64,000 nt of DNA from Benincasa hispida. Its lineage: Eukaryota > Streptophyta > Magnoliopsida > Cucurbitales > Cucurbitaceae. Location of the stretch: positions 1,318,780 to 1,382,779 of the forward strand of contig NC_052356.1 in the NCBI RefSeq assembly GCF_009727055.1, given 5' to 3'. Numbering within the stretch: position 1 is the first letter of the stretch; each line of letters begins with the position of its first letter. Under the pieces are notes generated by a model. It was not told the DNA's origin, ran no database searches, and saw only the letters and a list, made by a program, of their open reading frames with translations. The translations under genes were made by a program, and so were the position numbers. Below, one piece after another: positions 54,034-64,000 of this stretch.

Positions 54034-57000
54034 GGAAAAAACCAAACGTAGAAAATAGTTTTAAATGGGTGTATGAAGACGTACGTCCCATGGCTGAAAT
54101 GTGAGAGAAAAAAAACCATGTATTACTGTTTTTTTTAGTACAACTGAGGTAGGAGATTTGAACTATACACATCGTAATTTTTAAAATACTCATATCTTAT
54201 TTGAGTTATGCTCGCTTTGGCTATGTATTACTATTTCTGAAGCTAACTATTATTAAAAAATTATAAGTTTTGTCGTTTCAACACACCATTCTATTGTTAC
54301 ATCATAAGCTAATGTGTTCAATTTCAATCAACTATTCAACTTTTTAGCAATTCACATCATTACATACGAAGCATAGCTCATCATGCATACATATTTCTTA
54401 ACGATTAAGGTATTTGTGATTCAAATTCCCTATCCTATTATATAAAAAATTGTATAAATTGATATGCTAGTTAAGACTAATAATTATGCTAACTCAACCT
54501 ATGACAAAATAAATTATTTCATGGGTATAGACATTAAATATATGAGTTTTATATGTATAGGATAATAACGTTTGTGTTTTGGATATGAAAATTAATATCT
54601 AGAAGTTAAGGTTCCGTTTGGTAACCATTTTATTTTTTGTTTCTGTTTTTTAAAATTAAACTTTTGGATAATATTTCCACCTCCAAATTTCTTCTTTTAT
54701 TATCTACTTTTCACTAATGGTTTAAAAAACCAAGCCAAAATTTGAGAGCTAAACAAAGTAGCTTTCAATTTTTTTTTTTTTTTTTTTTTTTTAATTTCTA
54801 GGATTTGGTTAAGAATTCAACTTTTGTATTTAAGAAATGTGTAAATTTTTTTTTTTTTTGTAAGAAATGTGGATGAAATAAGCTTAATTTTCAAAAACAA
54901 TAACAAAAAATCAAATCTTTACCAACGTGGCCTAAATATCTATGTTTCATTTATCAATTTTGTATATAAAAATCAAAATTAAATAATTATTTTATATTAT
55001 CATAAAATGATAATTAATATTATTTAATATACTGTGAGTAATTAATTATTTAATCACTTAAAAAAAGCAATAAAATATTTTTATATTAAACGTTAATTAA
55101 ACTATTTAATTTAATTACTCAAAATAATTAACAAAAAATTTAAGTTGATTAGAATATTAATAATTAATAATAAAATGTTATATGAAATAGTAAAGCTAAC
55201 ATAAAATATTAATTATATATGTATTAGTTGAAATTTATTTAATCTAAATAAATTTTATATATAATAATTGATAATTAATAGTAATGATGGATTAGTTTAT
55301 TTATTAATCAAGTTAGATTTTTATTATTCAACTCCTAAAATTCAATTTAAAGTTTCCGGGATAATAATATTCAGAATATTAAAAAGTGAAATAATGTCAA
55401 ATAAACAAGCATATTAAATGTTTATTAAAGATTTCATGACAAAACCTATGAGCCAAACAGGCTCATAGTAATATTAGTAAAATATGAAATAATGACTGTC
55501 TTTCTTTTCAATATTACATTTTAAATGAGGTGGATGATCTAAAGGACCCAATCTTATAAAAAAACAAAAAACAAAAAAACAAATGTAAGATGTATAAAAA
55601 TGTAATTTAAATTTATTCTAGAATGAAATAAATCTATGGTATTAAATTTCCATCACATATACATCTATTTATTAATAGTTATACATTTTCATAGATTCGA
55701 CATCTATGAGAGAAGTGAATTGATATTTCCAATATATAGTAAAAAAAATTAATGTAACATGAAACATAGCAATAAAACAAATAGTAAATCTATAACAAGC
55801 TTTGTCATGGAGTTGTAATTACATACTGATTTAAATTTTTTTCACAAGATACGGGGATATTTTATTGTAAGATACTCCATTTTTAATCCCCTCATGGAGA
55901 TGACGACGAAGGAAAATCATAGTTTTTGTTTTGTCTTGACTGGATGTCGTATTTCATTCTTTAATTGTTTCTCTCAAGTTCATAGCATCCAGATGAATTT
56001 TAACATCAAGCATCAATGACAAATAATTATTGCCATTAGTGTCAAAGGCTGTGAATTCTAATTTTGTAAGGTTTGTCATGACAACACTATCACAAAATAT
56101 TATATTTATATCAGAAATTTAATACGTACTAAATATGCAAAATAACATTTAATTTATTAATTATAACGAAGAAGGAAAATCTGACATACTTTTAAGACCT
56201 ACCTTTAGCGGAGAAAACGACAAGAGTTCGTGCTGATGACGTGTTATGAAAATTGAGGAACACAACGGAAATACGGATATGAAAAATATAATATAATAAT
56301 AATTTTATATAATAACAATAAATAAACAAAACTAAAATTATAATATAAAATAACTAAAACATAAAGTAAGCCAAAATCATGAAATTGGATGATATGGAAA
56401 TTGATGGAAGTGGAATTCTCACCAAAGTAGGTGTGTTCTTAAGATCCACCAAATATCACTATTTATAGGCAAAGTGGTAACTAGGATGTGGACTTACATG
56501 AACACCAAACATGAATAATTACATGACACATGGACAACATGAATCGTGACCCATAACTTTTGGGACACTAAGCAATGAACATTTATTTTTTATTATAATA
56601 TTCATAATAATTTATAAATTAAATAATTCCAAAAAAAACTAACACCTTTTTTTTTTTTTAGTTTCAAAATTTTTAGTTAAGATTCTAAAACTTCTTCAAC
56701 AAATTAAAATAAAAGTCATTATTTTTAAGTACAACAAAGGAAGAAATTTGTCCCTTCAAAATATGCATTAATTCTACTATTCTTATCAAATAAAATATAT
56801 AAAAAAAAAATTCTCGAGTTGATGAGCCGAAAAAAACCAATATACCTACCAACCATATAACTATTAATTGCAACTTTCACTTGCAGGTGAATTTGTGTCA
56901 TATCATATTAGAAAGTTCCTAAACTTTATAGTAAAACAAACATGCATTTATACCATGCCTACTAATGAGGCCATTGCACTCTTTGCATTAATTTGTTTTT
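53564..57000. other. AT-rich intergenic region with MITE and LTR debris
   Basis: No gene recognised. Long homopolymers (T about 54,006-54,033 and 54,768-54,792) are present. One MITE lies at 54,608-54,934. 55,800-56,700 looks like retroelement LTR sequence with a minus-strand TATA box (CCTATAAATAG, 56,459-56,469). The rest has no recognisable content. Confidence 0.5.
54608..54934. repeat. MITE with GGTTCCGTTTGGTAACC ends
   Basis: The left end AAGGTTCCGTTTGGTAACCA and the right end, inverted as TTAGGCCACGTTGGTAAAGA, are imperfect inverted repeats. Same family as 34,298-34,549 and 58,305-58,560 by end sequence and interior words (AACCAAGCCAAAATTTGAGA-like). A T-run is in its middle. Confidence 0.6.
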
Positions 57001-57071
57001 TTATGCTTCATTTATAGGCTGCATATGCTGCTTTCTTCACTTCACATGTCCTTAAAGGTTTGATAAAATCT

Positions 57072-59012
57072 ATGGCTTCTCTTAACCTTTTCATTATTCC
57101 CATTTTCTTGCTTTTGGTTCTTGCACCAACTCATCTTGCACAATCCAACACTTTGAAGGCAAAGATCTCTTGCCTTGACTGTCAATCCAACTATGATCTT
57201 TCAGGTCTTTGCAACCCTCTGATTTTTTTTATATATTCACTTATACATTATTCTTCTTCTTTCATGTGCCTTTTTTTTTTCTTTTCTTTTTTAACTTTCG
57301 ATGACGGTTTTATTTTTAACTTTCAATGACAATTTTATAACTTACTTATGTATATGAAATTTACTTTAATATCCGAAATTTTCCATCAAAAAGGCTTGTT
57401 ATTCTAAAATCGCCTTCTTAAAATCCATTTGTCACCGTTTATAAAATGACAATTGATATTTAAAGTCAAAAAATTGTTGTAGCTGACATTTCACATGTCT
57501 AGGTTTATTAATGACTTAAAAGTGTTTTCCTTAAGAAAATAAAGAATTATTAGTGTTTGGATTATAATTAAAAATTGGTTAAAAGTGTTTTTGACAATTG
57601 GAGATACATTTTGTTTTTAATTTTTTCTGTAACGAAAATTGGTTTGTGAAATTCTAAAAAAAAAAAAAAGGTTAAATAGGGGATATAGTTTTCTTAATAG
57701 GAAATATTCTATTAATTTTCTTTTGAGCGTGCTTATATAATAAGGATACTTGCAAATATAACAATCAGGTTCAAAGTATTAGTAGATATAGCATAATGTA
57801 AAAAAAATTACAAAAATAGCAAAATTTAGATAGTCTATTAGTAATAAATCATATCGTTGCTAAGAGTCTATCAATGATAGAGCATATCATTAGTAAGAGT
57901 CTTTCAACAATAGAAGTCTATCACGGATAAATTTTGTTATATTTACATTTTTTTTAAAAAAATGTTGTATACAGTTATAATTAGTGCTAAAAATGTTATC
58001 CGTTGCAATTACCCTATATAATAAGGACCACTTCAAAAGGTAAAAAAATAAAAAAGGGTGAAACACACATTTATTCTAAAAGTATACAAGTGGGGATAAT
58101 GTTTCTCAAGAAACATCAAACATGCATATAACAAGTGCTTCAAGTATTTTGTGTGCACGTGTGTATTTGCGTGTGAGAAACCAAGCTTATATTTTATGAA
58201 ACATTTCATACAAAATGATTTTTTTTCTCATTACACGAATAACTAAATTCTTTATTACAATTTATTTATAAAAGATACAATAAAAATAGGTCGAAAAAAA
58301 AATATTAACCCCGTTTGATAATTATTTGATTTTTATTTATTTTTTTAAAATTAAAGTCTATTTCATCCATATTTTTACAATCCTTTGCATCTTTATTAAT
58401 TACAATGGTTGAACTCTTAACTAAATTCCAAAAACAAAAACAACTTTTTGAAAGCCACTTTTTAATGCTAAATTATATAGATAACAAAAGAAGAAATTTG
58501 AAAGTGGAAGTAGTGTCCATAAGTTTAATTTAAAAAAAAATAATTACCAAAAAGGGTCTTAATTATCAACTACTCTACTACAATCGTATTCATTTTTTCT
58601 TTTAGGAAACTTGATCATGGTGATGTGCGAGAGAGTAAAGAACTTAACTATGGCAATTACCAAAGCCGATGGATCATTCGAGACTCCGCTTCCTTCCGAC
58701 GTGGCCTCCGTCGACTTCGAAGCAGCTGGTTCTTCTCCCAAGTGCATAGCCAAGCTTGTTGGGGGAGCTCACCAGCTCTTTGCTTCAAGGAAAGACATGG
58801 CTTCTACCATCATCAAGAAGACCAACTTCAAGTTCTTCACAATTGCCACTCCTCTCAAGTTCTCAACATGCAAAGAAAATAAAAAGTGTAAAGCCATGAA
58901 GAAAGATTTTATTGAAGATTCTAAGACCATTGATTTGCCTTTGCCACCTGAGTGGGGCTTCCCACCCACAAGCTACTATTTCCCTGTGCTTCCCATCATA
59001 GGCATTCCTTGA
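57072..59012 (+). CDS. Pollen Ole e 1/extensin-like secreted protein, two exons
   Basis: Exon 1 is 57,072-57,204 and exon 2 is 58,606-59,012. The intron of 1,401 bp has GT at 57,205 and TTTTAG before 58,606 (phase 1). Joined, they encode 179 residues. Residues 1-24 are a hydrophobic signal peptide (cut likely near LAQ). The mature part has the Ole e 1 pattern: ISCLDC then YDLSG and VMCERV, six Cys (34, 37, 52, 91, 133, 139) likely paired in disulfides, and one N-glycosylation site (Asn57). The end is Pro-rich (LPLPPEWGFPP). Family members are secreted cell-wall proteins, often in pollen or roots; exact function is unknown. ATG at 57,072 was chosen because the upstream in-frame codon is TTG. 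A poly(A) signal lies at 59,056. No frame breaks. Confidence 0.9.
57790..57945. repeat. MITE-like GATAGA repeats in the Ole e 1-like intron
   Basis: Motifs AGTCTATCAATGATAGAGC, GAAGTCTATCACGGATAAAT and ATTTTGTTATATTTAC resemble the foldback element at 631-788, though inversion is less perfect here. This is a decayed relative within the 1.4-kb intron. Confidence 0.55.
58305..58560. repeat. MITE ending 45 bp before the intron acceptor
   Basis: The left end TAACCCCGTTTGATAATTAT and the right end, inverted as AAGACCCTTTTTGGTAATTA, are imperfect inverted repeats of the same family as 34,298 and 54,608. It lies between the intron branch-point region and the acceptor at 58,605, or just upstream of it. 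Confidence 0.55.
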
Positions 59013-59055
59013 GCATTAATTGTGTATTTGGGGAGCATATATGGCTAAGTATTAC

Positions 59056-59061
59056 AATAAA
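59056..59061 (+). terminator. Poly(A) signal AATAAA of the Ole e 1-like gene
   Basis: AATAAA lies 44 bp after the stop codon, followed by TGTGG- and T-rich sequence. It is the nearest canonical signal to the gene end. Confidence 0.55.
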
Positions 59062-59342
59062 TGTGGTCTATGAGAGATTAATTTGTATCTCCAAACTTAT
59101 GGATGAGTATGAATGATTATAGTTAATGACTATTGTCTACTAATTCACTATTATATGGTTTAAATATGTTTGTAAGCATTGTAATAATAGTACTAATGTA
59201 ACTTGTAAGGGTCTTCATCTTTTAATGAGAATGAAGATAGCCGAAATCCTCAAATGCCTAAAATGGTAAATATATGAAAATATAAGGGTCTATTTAATAG
59301 ACAATCTGATATCTGAATTTTAAAAATAAGGGATTCAAAGAT

Positions 59343-59556
59343 AACAAACTTGTATTTCATGTTTAGAGATATGTGTCTGGTAGTCGATTCATAAATTAAA
59401 TTCCAATTTAAACATTTTTTATTAAATGTGTTTGAAAATATATTGAAAACAAAGTTGTATTTCATGTTTTCATATATGTATTTGGTAACAGATTCATAAA
59501 TTAAATTTCAATTTAAAAAATATTTCAAAATGTGTTTGAAAATATATTTATAAACT
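59343..59556. repeat. 105-bp diverged tandem pair
   Basis: AACAAACTTGTATTTCATGT at 59,343 and AACAAAGTTGTATTTCATGT at 59,448 begin two units that stay alignable through ATTCATAAATTAAATT and ATGTGTTTGAAAATATATT. Mismatches suggest an old duplication. It lies in a gene-free AT-rich stretch (59,062-60,230). Confidence 0.65.
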
Positions 59557-60229
59557 ATAAAACTAATTATAGTTACCTACTAAATACTAAGTTGAATATA
59601 AACTATTACTATTAATTTATGAACATGCATGTTTATGTTAAAATTTTCGTATAGTTATTATTTTGTAATATCATATAATATATATTATATACTACATATT
59701 TTAATTTTAAAAAAAAACTAATTGAGTTTATAACATGAAATACTATATTTATTATTGTTTTTATCCTTTTTAATATAATTTTACATTTTAAAATTTTCAA
59801 TTCAAAATTTGAATATACTGAAAATATAAAATAGTTGTTTTTCAGAATTTGTATAATTTTAATTTGATCACAGATTCCGAAAATAGTTTTTTAAAATAGA
59901 ATTCAGACTACCAACCAAACACATATTCTATGAACTCAGTAAATCTAAAAACATAATATAGTAAAAACATAATATAGATGAGTTGTCTCTCAAACAACCC
60001 TTAATGTCTGACATCCATGGACAACAAAAAGAAAAATTTTAAAGAATTTCAAGGAATATTTAGATAGTTATGTTTAGTAATTGTTAATGTTTTGCAAAAT
60101 TATTATGACTGGAATATCTTGAAATGATGTATTATTCCAATAATATCCTTCTATATTCAAATAATTTATAGATTAATTTAATGGAAATAAAATTATAAAA
60201 CATTAAACCATTTTTAATAATTTAATATT

Positions 60230-60400
60230 GGACAAATTCTCCAAAAACCACCAAAATATTGTCCTGGTAACATTTGCACTCTTAAGCTTTTAATTGTAAA
60301 AATTAGACCCTCAAACTTTTAAAAGTATAAAAATTGTACCCTTAAACTTTCAGGTATAAAAATTAAACCCTCAAATTATGATAAATATAATTGTTGAATG
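60230..60400. repeat. Short MITE-like repeat with ACCCTCAAACTTTTAAAAG units
   Basis: Three related units of about 40 bp: ATTAGACCCTCAAACTTTT, ATTGTACCCTTAAACTTTC and ATTAAACCCTCAAATTATG, each after TATAAAA or GTAAAA. This type is a common dispersed plant repeat. No coding content. Confidence 0.6.
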
Positions 60401-60749
60401 AGAAATTTCAGCCAATCACAAATTGCCACATCATTAATTTATTGATAAATTTGAGACTAATTAAAAATTTACATGTGTGTTTTTCAAATTAAAAGTAAAG
60501 ACATGAAAGTTTGTAAATCAAATGATGACATCTATCTAAGCATTGATCCATTGGACAATGTCAGTATGATCAATCAAATTATGCCATGTGGCGATTAGGC
60601 CCAAATCTAGGTCAGTCTAGGTTTATTAAGATAAATTGGGTTAAATTCAAATAAAAGTCTATTAAAAAAATATGTCAAAATAAGTCTAAGCCCAAAAGTT
60701 GAGACCAATATAAACCAAGCCCAGGTCCATATAGGGCTTGTCGAAACAC

Positions 60750-60758
60750 TATAAATAG
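60750..60758 (+). promoter_or_regulatory. TATA box, LTR-like or gene promoter
   Basis: TATAAATAG is preceded by a CAAGCCCAGGTCCATATAGG region and followed by a long leader. The flank resembles the U3/R part of plant LTRs (GATTAGGCCCAAAT, then ACTATAAATAGGG). It could equally be the promoter of the small ORF at 61,062. Confidence 0.35.
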
Positions 60759-61061
60759 GGAAGACCACTCATCATTTAATTTATTTAGAAGTCGGAGAAT
60801 TCAAAGAATTTTAACATTCAAAAGATTCAAAGATTAGTAGATTTCAACAAATTGGTCATTTCTTCATCTGTTTGCTGTCTATAAATTGAGGACTGATCTC
60901 CAAATCAGAGTCAACGTTTGACAGAAGGTATAGAAAATTATACAATAGAGACTCAAATACTACTATAAATCAATAAAATCGAGTTGATTTCCACTAATTA
61001 TATTTTCTTTGTCGATATCTGATGTGAACAGTAATAATCAAAATTTCAAACTCTCATAGAT

Positions 61062-61157
61062 ATGAAAACTAAATCCATTATACTTGGAATTTCTTTCATA
61101 TTTTTCTTTCTCCCACTATCTTCTGCCTCTTATCTTGATCATTTGAGACACTTCTAG
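61062..61157 (+). CDS. 31-residue signal-peptide-like ORF
   Basis: The frame starts MKTKSIILGISFIFFFLPLS and stops at TAG after HLRHF. It has a basic start, a 13-residue hydrophobic core and an Ala-Ser-Tyr cleavage-like end, so it looks like a secretory signal peptide with almost no mature part. It could be exon 1 of a small secreted peptide gene (CAGGTAGC at about 61,187 offers a donor, but only after the stop) or the dead start of one. It lies 312 bp after a TATA box. I do not recognise a family. Confidence 0.3.
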   Translation: MKTKSIILGISFIFFFLPLSSASYLDHLRHF

Positions 61158-61739
61158 TAATACTACTTGGAGTATGTTTACAAGAACAGGTAGCTATTGA
61201 TGGCTTGATCAATTTTTCTGTTACCATATATATCGTTCCCTTGAATATTCACCTGTAATTTAGGTTTCTATTTATAAATTGTTCTCTTCTATATATATTT
61301 CGTATCTTGCATGGTAGAGTCTATGAAATTTATTCAATAAAAATAATGTCTTTCACATGGTGTTGGAGCCATATTCTTTTTCAAATTATTTTTCGATATG
61401 AAACCTAATGTTACCAGTCATTGTGACCTGTACAAATCTGCCATCGTCCGGAAGCACTGCAAATCCGTGTCACCTAGACGTCTGCCACCCTTCGCAGTTC
61501 AGATATGACCGCTACATCTTAGTTTTGCCTAGACCTCCTTTGTCGTCGTGGGTTTTAACATGGGTCAAGATTTCTTCTCCCTTTCGTATGTTTCGTGAAG
61601 ATCGTAGGTTTCCTTTGTGTATCTGATTTTGTTGAATGGGTTTAGTTAGTCCAGTTCAGTTCATCATGTTTGGCTCAATTTGGTTCAGCTACTTCGGTTC
61701 ACCTGTTTAGTTGATTTAATTGTTTCATCTGTTCCTTCA

Positions 61740-62145
61740 TTGGTTCTAATGGCCAACGTTTATGAAAATTTTCCTACTCAACCACCTCGTCGTCTTCGTC
61801 GATCCAACAAATCAAGAGATTTATTTAAAGATTGTTCCTCATTTATTGTTATTGTTGCCTTCTCCTCCGATGACCCCATCCTCTTTAGTTTTCACCCAGT
61901 AACTCTCAATATTTACTAAGCCAGGTAATCTCTTCCATTCTCTTACTCGTGATTTTATCGGGTAATTTTTGGCTTCTTGATTCTGTTTGTTGTAATCACA
62001 TGATCTCTAATATTCCACTTCTATCTTCTTCAACCACTACTTCATCACTTCCCTCTATTCATGTTGCTAATGGAAATTGTATGTTTATTTATTGTATTGT
62101 TACTGTTATCACACCCACCTTAACTCTTTACCATATTTACTGATG
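61740..62145 (+). pseudogene. Copia gag-tail/protease remnant
   Basis: After a broken gag tail (ANVYENFPTQPPRRLRRSNKS, 61,750) the plus strand reads FWLLDSVCCNHMISN, LPSIHVANGN and TVITPTLTLYHIY (61,949-62,143). This is the copia protease region (WLLDSGCCNHMT-type) with DSG changed to DSV, ending with a stop at the next conserved YHIPNL motif. Upstream 61,400-61,735 may be its leader. No further pol domain follows. Confidence 0.65.
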
Positions 62146-64000
62146 CGTTTTAAATGATGCAACGAGAATTAATCTGAGCCATGCATTTTTAATATGTGAA
62201 CACATTGTTTTATCTAATTGAATCCAAGTATAAGATTAATCAGAATCCTGGTGAGTCCAGGGTCAAACACAGAGATTACGCCTAATTATGTGATGAAATA
62301 ATTATCTCAATCTTACTACGGATTGTTTTTCAAATATGTGATGTTGTGGGTCTACTTGTTCTATCTTATTGATTATAACTATAGTGCGAATGACAATGGG
62401 TGTAAGTGATGATGCGATGGGTGATGAGAAGTATGCGACCACAATTACAATGCAAAGTAAAGCAGCTTACAAGGGGTCATGATGAGATCTCAATAAATAA
62501 AATAGGATTGAGAAAGATTTCTACTAATATCTTCTAAGCAATGCATAAGCTACGCGTTCATGCAATTGACTTATGAGATATAAACTTCACTTCTCAGTGT
62601 TTCGAGCAATAATATCCTATCTCTAGGATGCAGGCGATGAGTACTTTATGCAGAGAATTATATTTCTAAGGTTACTTCTTCTCTTGTTTATTGAATTCCA
62701 AAATCCATATTTTCTCAAGCAGTGATTGATTCTATCTAGGACAATCTCTCAATTGGATCTAGAATAGTGTATGAAGCATACATTAAACAAGATGAACGTG
62801 AACTTATGTATTACTCAGTTAACATGTTAGTCTGATCTTTCCTAACCAATTATGAATTTAGTTGCTCATGCTAAATGGGAGAACCATGGATGGATGGAAA
62901 AATGTAATGACATTCATATTGATAATGAGAGTTTTTCAATCTCTATAAAAATAATACAAATACTACTTATGAAGAAAATGAAATAAAAGATAAAGGTGGA
63001 GAATGTCAAGCTGTGGACTACACTTTCCTGCATCCTTGGCTCCAACGATGATTACTTCTCGGTGGTTGTAATAGTGGTGATGGTTTCCTCCTTTTTTCAA
63101 AAAGGAATGTTGAGTTTTCACCCAAAATTTCTCAAAGAAAAGCTTCTAAGGTAGTGGTTATGGCAGACGTGAGGTGGAAAATGAGTAGAGTTCTGACCAA
63201 TTTCTTGGTTAAAAATATGATACTTAGACAATCTTTAATGGGCTATTTATAGGCGTCGAAAGGAAGGTTTCATATCTTTTTTTAATGATTAAGCTGACAC
63301 CTCGCATTAAATTTCATGCCCTGCCACGTTGCCTGCCTCCCATCAGATGTTCATTAGTTCTACCATGAATTTTTTACATCAGCAACCAATGTTCGGTTGC
63401 TAGATAAGTGTTGTTAATTCTACTTAGTTCAAAACAAACAATATTTATAAAGCTCATACATCAATTAAAACTAGTTCGTAGTTAAAGCGGAGATAAGAGG
63501 TTGATCCTTAGGGAAGGTTTTAATTCTAATCCTTTCCTAACTATCTTTGACTATTAAAGCGATAAAACGGGAGGTTTTGATGAATTTGGAAAAATACTAA
63601 AAATTAAAAGATAAAAGATGAATATAAACAAGTGACGTATAATCTTGCTTCTAGTTCAAGTTAGATGTTCAATGCAATTCCTATCATCAAATTCTAAAAG
63701 TTAATTCACAATCGGATTATGCTCGCAAATACTCACTCAATTCGATTAAGCTAGCCTCTACAAAGGCGGACAACTAGAAATAACCTAGTCAAGAGAGCAT
63801 CCTAAACATTGATTAGACTGGAAGACCTAACCCTAATCAACCTACATGCTCATACTTCTATTGGGTTCGATAGTGACTATATAGAATAGAAAACAAGCGC
63901 ATTAGGTTCTAGGATTCATTTACATCGACTAATTGTTAAGATAGCTCACTCAATTAACCAAGTTTTGTCCAAATCTAGTCATTAATACATCCTAGAAATA
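62146..64000. other. Unclassified repeat region at the window end
   Basis: No gene recognised. Words such as CCTGGTGAGTCCAGGGTCAA (about 62,246) and GATAAGAGGTTGATCCTTAG (about 63,491) look like pieces of plant dispersed repeats. A minus-strand TATA (CTATAAATAGCC, 63,243-63,252) suggests an LTR reading leftwards, but neither LTR edge nor PBS is visible. 63,480-64,000 contains CTAGTCAAGAGAGCATCC-type sequence of unknown origin. Confidence 0.4.

Noticed and set aside
53999..54193. 64-codon ORF with a poly-Lys end
   Set aside because: Created by a poly-T tract on the plus strand.
58625..58882. 85-codon alternative frame in the Ole e 1-like exon 2
   Set aside because: The other frame joins exon 1 with a phase-1 intron and has the six-Cys pattern.
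60750..61157. Confident small-peptide gene
   Set aside because: The TATA and leader look LTR-like, and the ORF stops right after the signal peptide.

Overview
The window is nuclear DNA of a flowering plant. It is AT-rich, has two intron-style protein genes, and is filled with degenerate plant transposons: Ty1/copia, Ty3/gypsy, CACTA and MITEs. The repeat style (long AT-rich copia LTRs, foldback elements carrying GATAGACTTCTATC-type motifs) makes me think of Cucurbitaceae. That family assignment is recognition from memory, not proof.

Layout. 1-2040: gene-free, with a foldback MITE at 631-788 and a probable gypsy LTR piece. 2.1-16.5 kb: broken copia elements inserted into one another. These include a gag remnant, three long related LTRs (about 2.25-3.87, 4.04-6.14 and 6.41-8.30 kb), a solo-like LTR (9.05-11.29 kb) that splits a copia gag/integrase pair, and a Sirevirus-like copia (12.75-16.46 kb) cut off in its reverse transcriptase. 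16.50-25.50 kb: a minus-strand copia with both LTRs (one truncated), PBS, protease, integrase, RT and RNase H, but about 2.9 kb of repetitive, apparently gag-less leader. 25.5-27.5 kb: gene-free, with an 88-bp tandem repeat.

27,494-39,452: an almost 12-kb CACTA (En/Spm-type) transposon, delimited by CACTA termini and a 3-bp AAT target duplication. It carries subterminal repeat arrays, a truncated TNP2-type transposase, a second-ORF remnant, an inserted GC-richer block of about 3 kb, and an intron-containing fragment of a protein phosphatase 2C gene. The captured host gene is the most interesting structure in the window.

41.2-42.2 kb: an intact, intronless gene of the S40 senescence-regulator (DUF584) family, with a TATA box and a 15-codon uORF. 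42.2-46.7 kb: no gene recognised. 46.8-49.1 kb: two gypsy remnants on opposite strands. 49.2-53.5 kb: a degenerate plus-strand copia with an inserted block and internal duplications. 53.6-57.0 kb: AT-rich, MITE and LTR debris.

57,072-59,012: a two-exon gene for a secreted Pollen Ole e 1/extensin-like protein, with MITEs in its intron. 59-64 kb: repeats, a short signal-peptide-like ORF and a copia protease remnant.

Only two protein-coding genes (S40-like and Ole e 1-like) look functional. The rest is transposon sequence at several stages of decay. I saw no tRNA, rRNA or CRISPR. One N at 5808, between two exact 53-bp copies, points to a gap-closure artefact. Coordinates of degenerate repeats are estimates made by eye.
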